Positions 8,271 through 15,868 of a stretch of 38,115 bases of DNA are shown here, one piece after another. Position 1 is the stretch's first letter. Every line of letters starts with the position of its first letter. Origin of the DNA: an uncultured Clostridia bacterium (GTDB lineage Bacteria > Bacillota > Clostridia > Oscillospirales > Oscillospiraceae); assembly GCA_930990965.1 (NCBI GenBank), contig CAKNRQ010000024.1:1-38115 (forward strand), given 5' to 3'. Position numbers and translations under genes: made by a program. The notes beneath the pieces were generated by a model, which did no database searches, was not told where the DNA came from, and saw nothing but the letters and a program-made list of their open reading frames with translations.

Positions 8271-9112
8271 TTCGCGTCCCCCTTGATATAGTAGAGCATG
8301 ATGTCCTCAATGCTGGCGCGCTCGTGAGTGAGGTGTTCACCCGCGCGCCGCTCCACCAGCGCCTCGCAGCCGAAGGCCCCGCGCCTCACGCCGACTACGG
8401 CGTCGCGGTCGAGCGCGTCAATCTCGCGCTCGGAGCCCTTGGCAATGACGTACTTTCCGAGCAGCTCGTCCTTCTCCTCGCTGAAAACCACGCGGCCGGT
8501 GTGGATGAAAGTGATGTAGTCGCATGCTTTTTCAAGGTCAGAGAGGATGTGTGAGGATATGAGCACGCTGTTTCTCTCGTCCTGTATGAACTCCAGCAGG
8601 ATGTCCAGCAGCTCGTCGCGGGCCACGGGGTCCAATCCGCTCGTGGGCTCGTCGAGTATGAGCAGCCTGGAGCCGTGACTGAGCGCGGCTGCAATCGAGA
8701 GCTTCATGCGCATGCCGCGCGAGTACTCCTTGATCTTCTGCCGCTCAGGCAGCGAGAACTTCAGGCCCAGCGAGTCAAAACGCGCCCCGTCAAAGTGACG
8801 GTAGGCCGCTGCGAGTATTTTGCGCACGTCGCGCAGCGTCATAGACTCCGGGAATGGGCAGTCGTCCATGACCACGCCTATCTCCTCGCGCAGTTCTGGC
8901 TCGGCTGTCTCCGGGTCCGCGCCCAGGACCTTCACCTCGCCGCCGGAGCGCTTGGCCAGGCCCAGCAGCAGGCGTATAGTCGTGCTCTTGCCGGCCCCGT
9001 TCTCACCGATGAGGCCCATGATGCAGCCCGTGGGCAGGGTAAAATTCACGCGATCCAGCTTAAATACGCCGTAATCTTTGCTCAAATTGCGGCATTCAAT
9101 GGCATTTTGCAT
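8267..9112 (-). CDS. ABC transporter ATP-binding protein
   Basis: A 281-residue ABC ATPase. Walker A is GENGAGKST (near residue 39), the Q-loop region follows, the signature is YSRGMRMK (a degenerate LSGGQ typical of this subgroup), Walker B is LLILDEPTSGLDP, and the H-loop is ISSHI. A C-terminal extension of about 80 residues follows the nucleotide-binding domain. It powers the two permeases encoded downstream. The start is ATG at 9112 with AGGGAG upstream, one base after the regulator's stop; an upstream in-frame start at 9151 would lie within the GntR gene and is rejected. Confidence 0.92.
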   Translation of the reverse strand: MQNAIECRNLSKDYGVFKLDRVNFTLPTGCIMGLIGENGAGKSTTIRLLLGLAKRSGGEVKVLGADPETAEPELREEIGVVMDDCPFPESMTLRDVRKILAAAYRHFDGARFDSLGLKFSLPERQKIKEYSRGMRMKLSIAAALSHGSRLLILDEPTSGLDPVARDELLDILLEFIQDERNSVLISSHILSDLEKACDYITFIHTGRVVFSEEKDELLGKYVIAKGSEREIDALDRDAVVGVRRGAFGCEALVERRAGEHLTHERASIEDIMLYYIKGDAK

Positions 9113-9113
9113 A

Positions 9114-9488
9114 CTAATCTCCCTCGCAAATAAGACGGAACATCTCTTCAAGTTCGTCCTGGCTGAGACCGCTCTCGTCGGCGAGAGCCCTCACCTGCTC
9201 AAGCAGGCCCTCAATCTGCCTCAGACGCTCCTCGCGTATGATGTCCAGATTTTTGCCCGCGACAAAGCTCCCTTTGCCGGGATAGGTCACCAGGAACCCG
9301 TCGCGCTCGAGTTCCTCATAGGCCCGCTTCGTCGTGATAACGCTTATTCGCAGCTCCTTGGCCAGAAGCCGGATGGAAGGAAGGGCGTCCCCCTCCTTCA
9401 GTTCGCCGGAGATTATCTTGCCCTTTATCTGCGAGCATATCTGCTCGTATATCGGTGCTCCGGACGAATTGCTGATAATCAGGTCCAT
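9114..9488 (-). CDS. GntR-family (YtrA subfamily) transcriptional regulator
   Basis: A 124-residue regulator. The N-terminal winged helix reads PIYEQICSQIKGKIISGELKEG...LPSIRLLAKELRISVITTKRAYEELERDGFLVTYPGKGSFV, the standard GntR signature. The C-terminal part is short and helical (about 45 residues), as in the YtrA subfamily, so no large ligand domain is present. It heads an ABC operon and has a palindromic operator over its own promoter, so autorepression is likely. The start is ATG at 9488 behind AGGGTG; a GTG at 9497 overlaps that site. Confidence 0.9.
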   Translation of the reverse strand: MDLIISNSSGAPIYEQICSQIKGKIISGELKEGDALPSIRLLAKELRISVITTKRAYEELERDGFLVTYPGKGSFVAGKNLDIIREERLRQIEGLLEQVRALADESGLSQDELEEMFRLICEGD

Positions 9489-9504
9489 AGCTATCACCCT
9501 ATAT

Positions 9505-9527
9505 AGTGTATATACTTATTATACACA
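9505..9527 (-). promoter_or_regulatory. Probable YtrA-type operator over the -10 element
   Basis: Inverted repeat AGTGTATA (9505-9512) and TATACACA (9520-9527), 7 of 8 positions symmetric. The AGTGTA/TACAC half-sites resemble those described for YtrA-family regulators. It covers the -10 hexamer at 9518-9523. Confidence 0.75.
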
Positions 9528-9545
9528 GTATGCACAGCGTGTCAA
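9518..9545 (-). promoter_or_regulatory. Consensus sigma-A promoter of the GntR/ABC operon
   Basis: On the minus strand, TTGACA (9545-9540), 16-bp spacer, TATAAT (9523-9518): both hexamers are perfect consensus. The -10 element lies inside the inverted repeat. Confidence 0.9.
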
Positions 9546-9592
9546 GAGGAAAATTGCGCTCTGGCATAACAGATTTTAAAAGGAGGTGCAAC

Positions 9593-10192
9593 ATGCGCAT
9601 TTGGCTGCCGCCGGGAGGCGGTACGGGACACCTTATGACGGTTAAAATAATTGTGCTCACGCTCGCTGCTGTGCTCGTTGCCGCGGTGGGTGCGGTGCTG
9701 GCGGTCGCGTATGAGACGCCGGGCCGAGAGTGGGTGCTGCTGGCTTTGACCGTACTCGTGACCCTTGCGGCAATGGGCGGCGCCATATCGCTCTCCCGCA
9801 AGCGGGCCTGCTCCACGCTCATCTTCTGCCAGAACGCGGACGGACAGCTCTGCTATATCGACGTGGGCGAGCTCGTCGGATACCGGCGCGGTTTTTTAGG
9901 CTTTGCCGAGACTAATGCCAAAGAGCGCCAGCTCATAGAGGAGCTCGCCGGCGAGCAGGGGCGCCTGCGGGATCCCGATAAGGGGTCCTGGGAGCTTGCG
10001 CGGCTCGGTCACGAAATACTGAGCGTGAGCAGCATACGAGAGGGCCCAGGATACGTGAAAGTCCGCTGCCTGGCATGGCACCCAAACGGCTTTCAGTCCG
10101 AACGCAAACTAAGCATCTCACGCAAAATCGAAAACATCGACACGCTTACAAACGAGCTGGAGCGCCGTCAAACGCCGGAAAAGGTGATTTAG
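9593..10192 (+). CDS. Membrane protein of unknown function
   Basis: A 199-residue protein I do not recognise. It has two hydrophobic helices near the N-terminus (IIVLTLAAVLVAAVGAVLAV and VLLALTVLVTLAAMGGAISL, about residues 17-65) followed by a soluble domain of about 130 residues with no motif I can name (segments ELVGYRRGFLGFAETNAKER and ARLGHEILSVSSIREGPGYV). The start is ATG at 9593 behind AAAAGGAGG; the next in-frame ATG (residue 15) is possible. It is divergent from the GntR operon and ends in its own hairpin, so it is probably monocistronic. Confidence 0.7.
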   Translation: MRIWLPPGGGTGHLMTVKIIVLTLAAVLVAAVGAVLAVAYETPGREWVLLALTVLVTLAAMGGAISLSRKRACSTLIFCQNADGQLCYIDVGELVGYRRGFLGFAETNAKERQLIEELAGEQGRLRDPDKGSWELARLGHEILSVSSIREGPGYVKVRCLAWHPNGFQSERKLSISRKIENIDTLTNELERRQTPEKVI

Positions 10193-10199
10193 AAGACAA

Positions 10200-10226
10200 A
10201 AAGCCGCCCATATGGGCGGCTTTAAT
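10200..10226. terminator. Terminator after the unknown membrane protein
   Basis: AAGCCGCCCATATGGGCGGCTT (10201-10222) is a fully self-complementary 22-mer, preceded by A5 and followed by TAATAG. It lies between convergent genes. Confidence 0.7.
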
Positions 10227-10237
10227 AGTTATTCAGC

Positions 10238-10699
10238 TTACCTGCTTCTGCGGCGGGTCCTGTGCTCGGCGTACATCTTGTTGTCGGCCATGCGGCTGTC
10301 GGACTCCTGCATGAAGTGCTTGAGCTTGTCTTCGAAGCTCGCGTCGTTTGTGGGGCCGTTGGCCCTCGGCACAGGCTGGCGGTAGTTGTGAGCGCTGGCG
10401 CGCTGCTGCGGTCCAGACGAATACGCCCTGGGCGCGCGTCCGGCAGGACGCTCGGGCGCTTCCGGCGCCTCGGCCTTTTTGATGGAGAGGTTTATCTTTC
10501 CGTCATCGGCTATACCGATGATCTTGACCTTCACTGTCTGGCCGTCCTCCACGTAGTCGTGGACGTCGTTAACAAAGGTGTTGGCGATCTCAGATATGTG
10601 TACAAGACCGCTCTTTCCGTCGGGCAGGGCCACAAACGCCCCGAATTTGGTAATGCCAGTGACCTTACCTTCAAGTACCATTCCCACCTGCAGCTGCAT
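10238..10699 (-). CDS. yabR: S1-domain RNA-binding protein, YabR-like
   Basis: A 153-residue protein with one S1 OB-fold domain at residues 1-76: VGMVLEGKVTGITKFGAFVAL, GKSGLVHISEIA, VNDVHDYVEDGQTVKVKIIGI, GKINLSIKKA. The rest is a basic, disordered, Pro/Arg-rich tail ending RTRRRSR. YabR-like genes stand just after divIC in many spore-formers, which is the arrangement here (divIC at 10741-11007). The domain binds single-stranded RNA; a specific role is not established from sequence. Confidence 0.85.
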   Translation of the reverse strand: MQLQVGMVLEGKVTGITKFGAFVALPDGKSGLVHISEIANTFVNDVHDYVEDGQTVKVKIIGIADDGKINLSIKKAEAPEAPERPAGRAPRAYSSGPQQRASAHNYRQPVPRANGPTNDASFEDKLKHFMQESDSRMADNKMYAEHRTRRRSR

Positions 10700-10740
10700 A
10701 TGTGCTCTTTATCCCCCTGTTTGATATTGCTGTTGCTTGC

Positions 10741-11007
10741 TTATCCGGTCTCGTCAGGGTAACGTAGTCCCAGCCTCTCCCTGGCGAGCGCTTCGATTAG
10801 TTCGTTCTTGTCAGCACGGCCGCGGTTTAATCTCGCCTCGAGTTCGCAGTTAGCTTCTTCCAGCTCCCGGACCCTTTCGGCGAGGGCGCTCCTCGTTTCG
10901 CCGTATCTGTCTATCTCCGCTCCGACGCTGGCCAGACCCGCCAGAGCGTACGCGGTGAGGGCGGCCGCTGCCAGAAGAGTAATCATACCTGCCCTTCCGT
11001 GCTTCAC
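10741..11007 (-). CDS. FtsB/DivIC-like septum initiator
   Basis: An 88-residue bitopic membrane protein: one helix near the N-terminus (ITLLAAAALTAYALAGLAS) followed by a coiled coil (IDRYGETRSALAERVRELEEANCELEARLN) and the family's end motif ARERLGLRYPDE. It should act with FtsL and DivIB/FtsQ in the division complex. The start is GTG at 11007 with AAGGGAG eight bases upstream. A longer frame to 11106 would add residues with no ribosome site. It overlaps the 3' end of the yabQ frame by about 158 bases. Confidence 0.85.
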   Translation of the reverse strand: MKHGRAGMITLLAAAALTAYALAGLASVGAEIDRYGETRSALAERVRELEEANCELEARLNRGRADKNELIEALARERLGLRYPDETG

Positions 11008-11473
11008 GGCTTGCGCTCCCTTCAGTTGTTCCGGCGCGAATGGTCTTACGCCGGTTAATATACATTTTAAACCCAAGCCCGAGTTTTGAAAAGATGTTTT
11101 TTTCAATTCTGAGCAATTTCTTGATAATGCTCAAATGGGAGCCCATTGAGTGCAGCAACTTCACCCAATTTTTCACAAGCAGGCGCGCCGCTGGGAGCAC
11201 TCTCCGCGAAAGGGTGAGCCAATAAACGCCCCAGCCTGCCCCGGCGCAAAACAGCATGGACAGCCTCAGCCGCCCGTCCAGGGCGCCCATCGAGAACACG
11301 AACAGCACACAGGCGGCGCAAACGCAAAACAGCGTGTCCGCTACAGCCGCAGACATAGAAGAGCGGCATTCAAACCGCCAGGCCCTGTTCACGTCGTAGA
11401 GCAGCCCTATCAGCACGCCGATCAGCAGCGAATACGCCGCGGCGAGCGCCTGCGCAGATACTGGCAGCTCCAC
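10850..11473 (-). CDS. yabQ: Spore cortex protein YabQ
   Basis: A YabQ-family membrane protein needed for spore cortex formation in Bacillus. Helices are visible at ALAAAYSLLIGVLIGLLYDV (the family's hallmark, about residues 8-27), VADTLFCVCAACVLFVFSMG, and MLFCAGAGWGVYWLTLS. After about residue 135 the sequence becomes basic and low-complexity and runs 158 bases into divIC before a stop. YabQ proteins usually end near 150-190 residues, so the last 50 or so residues may be a read-through of a lost stop codon. The start is GTG at 11473, one base past the yabP stop, with no good ribosome site of its own, which suggests coupling to yabP. Confidence 0.85.
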   Translation of the reverse strand: MELPVSAQALAAAYSLLIGVLIGLLYDVNRAWRFECRSSMSAAVADTLFCVCAACVLFVFSMGALDGRLRLSMLFCAGAGWGVYWLTLSRRVLPAARLLVKNWVKLLHSMGSHLSIIKKLLRIEKNIFSKLGLGFKMYINRRKTIRAGTTEGSASREARKGRYDYSSGSGRPHRVRSGGSGQRRSGDRQIRRNEERPRRKGPGAGRS

Positions 11474-11474
11474 G

Positions 11475-11759
11475 TCAGCCGAAAAGGCGGCTCCAGAACC
11501 CGCCCGCAGCCTCACGCTCGGAATAACTCAGCTCGCTAACCAGCCCCTCCACGCCCAGTTCGCCCGTGTCCAGGCTCAACTTGCCGATATGCATTCCCGA
11601 GCCGAGCACCGTGAGCTCGCCGAGCACCGTGCGCATAACTATCCGCTCCTCGTCGAAGGACAGAACCTCTTCCACCCCAGTCACCGTCAGTTTCGCGCGT
11701 TCGCTGAGCGTGATGCTCTGCGGCTTGACAGGCGCCTTGGCCTTCTCATCGTAAGCCAT
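11475..11759 (-). CDS. yabP: Sporulation protein YabP
   Basis: A 94-residue protein with the YabP/YqfC-type small beta domain: ITLSERAKLTVTGVEEVLSFDE, ERIVMRTVLGELTVLGSGMHIGKL, LDTGELGVEGLVSELSYSE. The pair yabP-yabQ is expressed in the mother cell during sporulation. ATG at 11759 follows AAAGGAGG by 7 bases; the frame extends further to 11783 but that start lacks a site. The yabO-type S4 gene and HU gene that often precede it are absent; an unrelated divergent gene is there instead. Confidence 0.88.
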   Translation of the reverse strand: MAYDEKAKAPVKPQSITLSERAKLTVTGVEEVLSFDEERIVMRTVLGELTVLGSGMHIGKLSLDTGELGVEGLVSELSYSEREAAGGFWSRLFG

Positions 11760-11885
11760 GCCTTTCCCTCCTTTACGAGACATCCTATGCCCGTCCGGGA
11801 GAAAAAATCGCGCGAGGACAGGGAGCTTTTGGCGAAAGCCTTGACGCGGGGCGAAAATGTGTTATGTTAACTGTGAGGTGATAAT

Positions 11886-12437
11886 ATGCTTTGGAAAAAG
11901 CTGGCGTGTTCTGTTGCCGCGCTGCTGGCCCTGACCGTGGCCTATGTGCGCCCGGTCTGCACCGTCTCACTCGGCGGGCAGGAATTGCCAGGGCTGTGGG
12001 CTCCGGGCGATGTGGCCGGGGCCGAGCGCATAGCGCGTTCAGCGAGCGAAGAGATATCCCGCTCCGGAGAGGACATGCCGGAGGTGGAGACGCATCTGAA
12101 ACTGGCTGTGCTGCCGGAAACCGGTGAGCGCGGCGAACTTGCGCTCACGCTGCTTGCGGAAAGTCCCGGCGTAGACCGGGCCTGGGACGTGTCCGTGGAC
12201 GGCATAGTCGTGGGCCGCGCCGGCGACCGCTCGGCACTGGGCGAGCTGCTGATGGACGCCATAGCCGAAGCGGCCCCGGCGGGCAGCATCCGCACCGGCT
12301 TCACCAGCGAAATAGAACTCAGCGAGGTCTTCGCCCCGGAGGGCACGCTCACGGATTTGATGGAGCTCTCGTCGAGGATCCGCTCGCTTGTCCGTGTGAC
12401 CTACACCACCAGCGACGGCCAACTGCACTACGCCTGA
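11886..12437 (+). CDS. Secreted protein resembling the N-terminal domain of cell-wall (M23/LysM-type) peptidases, without a catalytic domain
   Basis: A 183-residue protein with a signal peptide (KK, then ACSVAALLALTVAYV, about residues 4-22). Residues 90-165 contain AWDVSVDGIVVGRAGDRSALGELLMDAI, then IRTGFTSEIELSEVFAPEG. In my reading this resembles the leading region of spore-former cell-wall proteins with the layout 'V-x-VDG-x-x-VG, helix, then strand' that precede LysM, G5 or M23 peptidase domains. No HxxxD or HxH zinc motif is present and the gene ends cleanly at a terminator, so it is either a solo regulator or a truncated enzyme. ATG follows GAGGTGATAAT. Confidence 0.6.
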   Translation: MLWKKLACSVAALLALTVAYVRPVCTVSLGGQELPGLWAPGDVAGAERIARSASEEISRSGEDMPEVETHLKLAVLPETGERGELALTLLAESPGVDRAWDVSVDGIVVGRAGDRSALGELLMDAIAEAAPAGSIRTGFTSEIELSEVFAPEGTLTDLMELSSRIRSLVRVTYTTSDGQLHYA

Positions 12438-12444
12438 GGCGCGC

Positions 12445-12479
12445 AAAAGCCGCCGGCCGTATTGGCCGGCGGCTTTTTT
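12445..12479 (+). terminator. Rho-independent terminator
   Basis: AAGCCGCCGGCC pairs with GGCCGGCGGCTT around loop GTATT and is followed by T6. It also lies just past the convergent proS stop. Confidence 0.9.
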
Positions 12480-12495
12480 GTGCGTTTAGTATGAA

Positions 12496-13935
12496 TTAAT
12501 ACGCAACGCCCCAGACTATCATCTTCTTGGCCGCGCGGCCGCAGACGGGGCAGGTGTCGCCCAGGTGCTCCTGCTCGAAGGGGATGCAGCGGCTGGTAAC
12601 TCCGGCGAGCTCCTTCATCTTGAGCTCGCACTCCTCTTCGCCGCACCACATGGTTTTGACGAAGCCGCCTCCGCGGTTCTCCACGATATCCTTAACCTCT
12701 TCCACGGTGGTGGCGGTGTAGGTGTGCTCGTCGAGGTTACGCTTCGCCTTGTCGAAGAGGCCCTGCTGCACGCTCTCGAGCATGTCGCGCACGCTCTCCT
12801 CAAGGTTTTCGAGAGGCAGGGAGACCTTCTCTCCGTTGTCGCGTCGGGCAGCGACGCACACGCCGGCCTCTATATCGCGTGGGCCGAGCTCGAGGCGCAG
12901 AGGCACGCCCTTCATCTCCCACTCGGCGAACTTCCAGCCGGGGGAGTTGTCGGAGAAGTCGCCCTTCACGCGGATACCGGCGGCTTTGAGCCTGTCTACA
13001 ACAGCCTGGGCGGCGTCAACAACGCCCGGCTTGTGCTGCGCGATGGGCAGGACCACGACCTGTATGGGCGCGACGCGCGGCGGGAGCACGAGGCCGTTAT
13101 TGTCGCCGTGGGTCATGATGAGGCCGCCTATTACGCGGGTGGACATGCCCCAGCTCGTCTCAAAGGGGGCCTGGAGCTTGTTCTCCTTGTCGGAGAAGGA
13201 TATGCCGAAGGCCTTGGCAAAGCCGTCGCCGAAGTAGTGGCTGGTGCCGGACTGGAGCGCCTTATGGTCGTGCATCATGCACTCGACCGTGTAGGTGTCC
13301 TCGGCGCCGGCGAATTTCTCTTTATCGGTCTTCACGCCGCGCAGCACGGGCATGGCCAGCAGGTTTTCGCAGGTGTCGGCGTAGATTTCGAGCATCTGCT
13401 TGGTCTCGGCTATGGCCTCCTCGGCGGTGGCGTGGATGGTGTGCCCCTCCTGCCAGAGGAACTCACGGCCGCGCAGGAAGGGACGGGTGGTCTTTTCCCA
13501 GCGCAGCACGCTGCACCACTGGTTGTAGAGGCAGGGCAGATCGCGCCAGGAGTGTACTATATGGCTCCAGTGCTCGCAGAAGAGCGTCTCGCTCGTCGGA
13601 CGGATGCACAGCCGCTCGGGCAGCTCCTCGCTGCCGCCGACCGTGACCCAGGCGCACTCGGGCGCGAAACCGGCCACGTGGTCCTTCTCCTTTTGCAGCA
13701 GGCTCTCGGGTATCAGCATGGGCATGGACACGTTTGTGTGTCCGGTCTCTTTGAAGCGCCTGTCCAAATAAGACTGTATGTTCTCCCAAATGGCGTAACC
13801 GTATGGCCGCATGATGAAGAGGCCCTTCACGCCGGAGTAGTCAACTAACTGCGCCTTGGTACACACGTCGGTGAACCACTGCGCAAAGTCCTGCTCCATA
13901 TCGGTTATGCTCTCAACTTTCTTCTCCTTAGCCAT
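12496..13935 (-). CDS. proS: Prolyl-tRNA synthetase, archaeal/eukaryote-like short type
   Basis: A 479-residue class II synthetase that charges tRNA-Pro. It lacks the insertion domain of the longer bacterial type. Seen: the motif 1 region ([13 protein letters not shown]), motif 2 ([37 protein letters not shown]), motif 3 ([17 protein letters not shown]), the anticodon-binding domain ([14 protein letters not shown]), and the C-terminal zinc domain with CGEEEC and CPVCGR, ending in VAY. All core motifs are intact. ATG follows AAAGGAGC. No T-box leader (no AGGGTGG-type antiterminator segment) is seen upstream, only a simple promoter. Confidence 0.96.
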   Translation of the reverse strand: MAKEKKVESITDMEQDFAQWFTDVCTKAQLVDYSGVKGLFIMRPYGYAIWENIQSYLDRRFKETGHTNVSMPMLIPESLLQKEKDHVAGFAPECAWVTVGGSEELPERLCIRPTSETLFCEHWSHIVHSWRDLPCLYNQWCSVLRWEKTTRPFLRGREFLWQEGHTIHATAEEAIAETKQMLEIYADTCENLLAMPVLRGVKTDKEKFAGAEDTYTVECMMHDHKALQSGTSHYFGDGFAKAFGISFSDKENKLQAPFETSWGMSTRVIGGLIMTHGDNNGLVLPPRVAPIQVVVLPIAQHKPGVVDAAQAVVDRLKAAGIRVKGDFSDNSPGWKFAEWEMKGVPLRLELGPRDIEAGVCVAARRDNGEKVSLPLENLEESVRDMLESVQQGLFDKAKRNLDEHTYTATTVEEVKDIVENRGGGFVKTMWCGEEECELKMKELAGVTSRCIPFEQEHLGDTCPVCGRAAKKMIVWGVAY

Positions 13936-13976
13936 ATATAAAGCTCCTTTACTGCTTTACTTGTCGCTGAATGTAT

Positions 13977-14005
13977 ATTTTATTAAATTAAGTTGCGCTT
14001 GTCAA
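13977..14005 (-). promoter_or_regulatory. Sigma-A promoter for proS
   Basis: Minus strand TTGACA (14005-14000), 17-bp spacer, TAAAAT (13982-13977), about 40 bases before the proS ATG. Confidence 0.75.
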
Positions 14006-14199
14006 GGCGCTGGCGCGTGTTGTCAATTCCTATTTCTGCAGATTCGCCGCAAACGGCCCGCGCCGCTTGGCCGCCTTGATTCAGTAAGAGTGTTATCCCG
14101 GCAATCTGCGCGCGCAAAGGCCCGGTTCAAATACACGGCAATTAGATATGGCATATAATTATCTGGACTTTTTTGTGCGAAATATTAACAATTCACGCC

Positions 14200-14228
14200 T
14201 TGACCTCGCGGGATATACTATATATAAT
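14200..14228 (+). promoter_or_regulatory. Strong sigma-A promoter for the HAAS/DUF1700-like gene
   Basis: TTGACC (14200-14205), 17-bp spacer, perfect TATAAT (14223-14228). Confidence 0.8.
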
Positions 14229-14288
14229 GATTCGTAACGCCCACTAGGGCCGAATCCAACTTTGACCTCACTTTCGGAGGTGACCACT

Positions 14289-15620
14289 ATAGACAGGCAG
14301 AAATACGTAGCCGAACTGGGCAAGCTCCTATCCGGCATGGCGCGCGCCGACCGCGAGGCGGTGCTGCGCGGGGTGAACGCCCGCTTTGACGAGGCAAATG
14401 ACGACGACGCGGTCATTGCCGCGCTGGGTAGCCCCACCTTTGCCGCAGTCAGCGTGCTGCGCGGCTACACGCCGCCCGAGGACTCAGACGGCGAGGATTA
14501 TTATGAAGAAGAAACTTATCAATACGTGGAACCCGCGGGCGCATCGCAGCCCGATGAGGCCTCTGCCGCTCCCGAGGCCGAGGCCGAGGCTGTCTCGGAC
14601 GAGCCGGGCCTGGTAGCGCCCGAGGAGACGCCGGAGTCTCTCTCCGACGCCATCGAGGAGTCCCAGAGCGATACCGGGGCTGTGCCCGATACGGCTCCTG
14701 ACGAGCCTGAGGAGGACGCTCCCTTTGAGGCTGAACCCGCTCCCGAGCAGGACGCCATTGATGAAGCGGCATACGAAGTGTCTGAAGAGGCTGTTGCGCC
14801 CGAGCCGGTGAGTGACGCGCCCGAGGCCGAGTCTGGAGAGCCGGACGACCTCTACCCCGGCCAGGTAGCTCCGGAAGCCGGTGTGGAGCAGCTCTCTGAC
14901 GAACCCGCCGCCACAGATGAAGCAGACGCCGAGGCAGAAGATGCAGTGACGGAGGCGCACGAAGAGGGCGTCGAGCCGGAGAAGCCTATAGAGGACGTCC
15001 AGCCGGAACCTGACACAGGCGAGGACTCTGTAGAGGCCGATACGCGCGCAGGCAGCGGCTTTGAGACCATCGATCTGGGTCTTGACACCATAGAGGTCTA
15101 CTCCGATGCTCCGACTCAAACTCCCGAAGAGCCGGAAACTGCCGCAGAAGCTGAATCCGAATACGCTGTGGATGAGCCGCCCTTTGACGCCGGAGAGCCC
15201 GAGGCAGATTACGAAATCGAATCCAGTTATGAACTGGAAGAGGAAGAGGGCTTCTATCCGGAGCCGCCCGAGCCTGAAAGGCCCAAAATGCGCGGCGGCA
15301 GGGTGTTTGTCTGTGTGCTGCTGGGGCTTGTGCCCGGAGTGCCAGTGGCGGCATTCCTGGTTTTGCTCGCTTTGGCGCTGCTGATCACCGGTGCCGCTCT
15401 GGCTTATGCGGGAGGCGTATTCATCTCCTTCGCTTTCCTGGGTATGGGCGTTGTGGCTGACATACTTCTCACCGTTGGCTTCGGACTTATGGTGGCAGCA
15501 ATAGGCGTGCCGGTAATATTCCTTGCAATTTGGTTTTTTGTGCGCTGTGTCGTGGGCCTCTTCAACAAAGTGTTTGAGCGGGCCGGGGCTTGGTGCCGTG
15601 GAGAGGAGCGTGAACAATGA
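14289..15620 (+). CDS. HAAS/DUF1700-like membrane protein with long acidic insert; possible ATA start
   Basis: A 443-residue protein. Residues 1-60 (DRQKYVAELGKLL, then VIAALGSPTFAAVSVLRGY) match the HAAS domain that begins DUF1700-type proteins, which usually couple to PadR regulators. About 250 residues follow that are almost only Glu, Asp, Pro, Ala, Ser with repeated EPE/EAE/DEP units, then a basic KMRGGR and three or four membrane helices (about residues 345-430). The best ribosome site GGAGG (14276-14280) lies eight bases before ATA at 14289, exactly where homologues have ATG before DRQKY. GTG at 14280 overlaps that site and TTG at 14262 precedes it, so both are poorer starts. No PadR gene is adjacent. 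Confidence 0.7.
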   Translation: MDRQKYVAELGKLLSGMARADREAVLRGVNARFDEANDDDAVIAALGSPTFAAVSVLRGYTPPEDSDGEDYYEEETYQYVEPAGASQPDEASAAPEAEAEAVSDEPGLVAPEETPESLSDAIEESQSDTGAVPDTAPDEPEEDAPFEAEPAPEQDAIDEAAYEVSEEAVAPEPVSDAPEAESGEPDDLYPGQVAPEAGVEQLSDEPAATDEADAEAEDAVTEAHEEGVEPEKPIEDVQPEPDTGEDSVEADTRAGSGFETIDLGLDTIEVYSDAPTQTPEEPETAAEAESEYAVDEPPFDAGEPEADYEIESSYELEEEEGFYPEPPEPERPKMRGGRVFVCVLLGLVPGVPVAAFLVLLALALLITGAALAYAGGVFISFAFLGMGVVADILLTVGFGLMVAAIGVPVIFLAIWFFVRCVVGLFNKVFERAGAWCRGEEREQ

Positions 15621-15817
15621 GAAAAGCCTGGAGTATAATATTCGCCATATCCCTGCTCGCTCTGGCTCTCGGCGCCGTCATGTTTGCGCTCGCGCTCATA
15701 ATGGACGCAGACCTTGTCCGTATAGCGGAAACCGTATTTGCAAACTACGATCTGGCCAAGGTCATCGTTGCCGCGCGCGACGCCTGGGCCAATGTCCTGG
15801 CCGTTTTCGGCCTATAA
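15617..15817 (+). CDS. Small membrane protein coupled to the HAAS/DUF1700-like gene
   Basis: A 66-residue protein with one long helix (WSIIFAISLLALALGAVMFALALIM) and a short amphipathic tail (LAKVIVAARDAWANVLAVFGL). Its ATG overlaps the previous stop (ATGA), so the two are translationally coupled and likely work together in the membrane. Not recognised as a named family. Confidence 0.75.
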   Translation: MRKAWSIIFAISLLALALGAVMFALALIMDADLVRIAETVFANYDLAKVIVAARDAWANVLAVFGL

Positions 15818-15868
15818 GCCGCGCGGGCCTTTCGCGTCTGCGCGAAATAACATACTGAAGGTGTAAAC

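Noticed and set aside
9505-9592. N-terminal extension of the membrane protein to 9506
   Set aside because: This start lies within the opposing promoter and operator; AAAAGGAGG before 9593 gives a far better start.
12565-13848. 427-codon open frame on the plus strand opposite proS
   Set aside because: It is the mirror of a confidently identified proS in a GC-rich region, with no ribosome site and no protein-like domain order.
13936-14199. T-box riboswitch upstream of proS
   Set aside because: No AGGGTGG-type antiterminator motif or terminator hairpin lies between the promoter and the start; the leader is only about 40 bases.
14484-15617. 377-codon open frame opposite the acidic HAAS/DUF1700-like gene
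   Set aside because: Its composition reflects the reverse of acidic-repeat codons; no initiation signals or recognisable domain.
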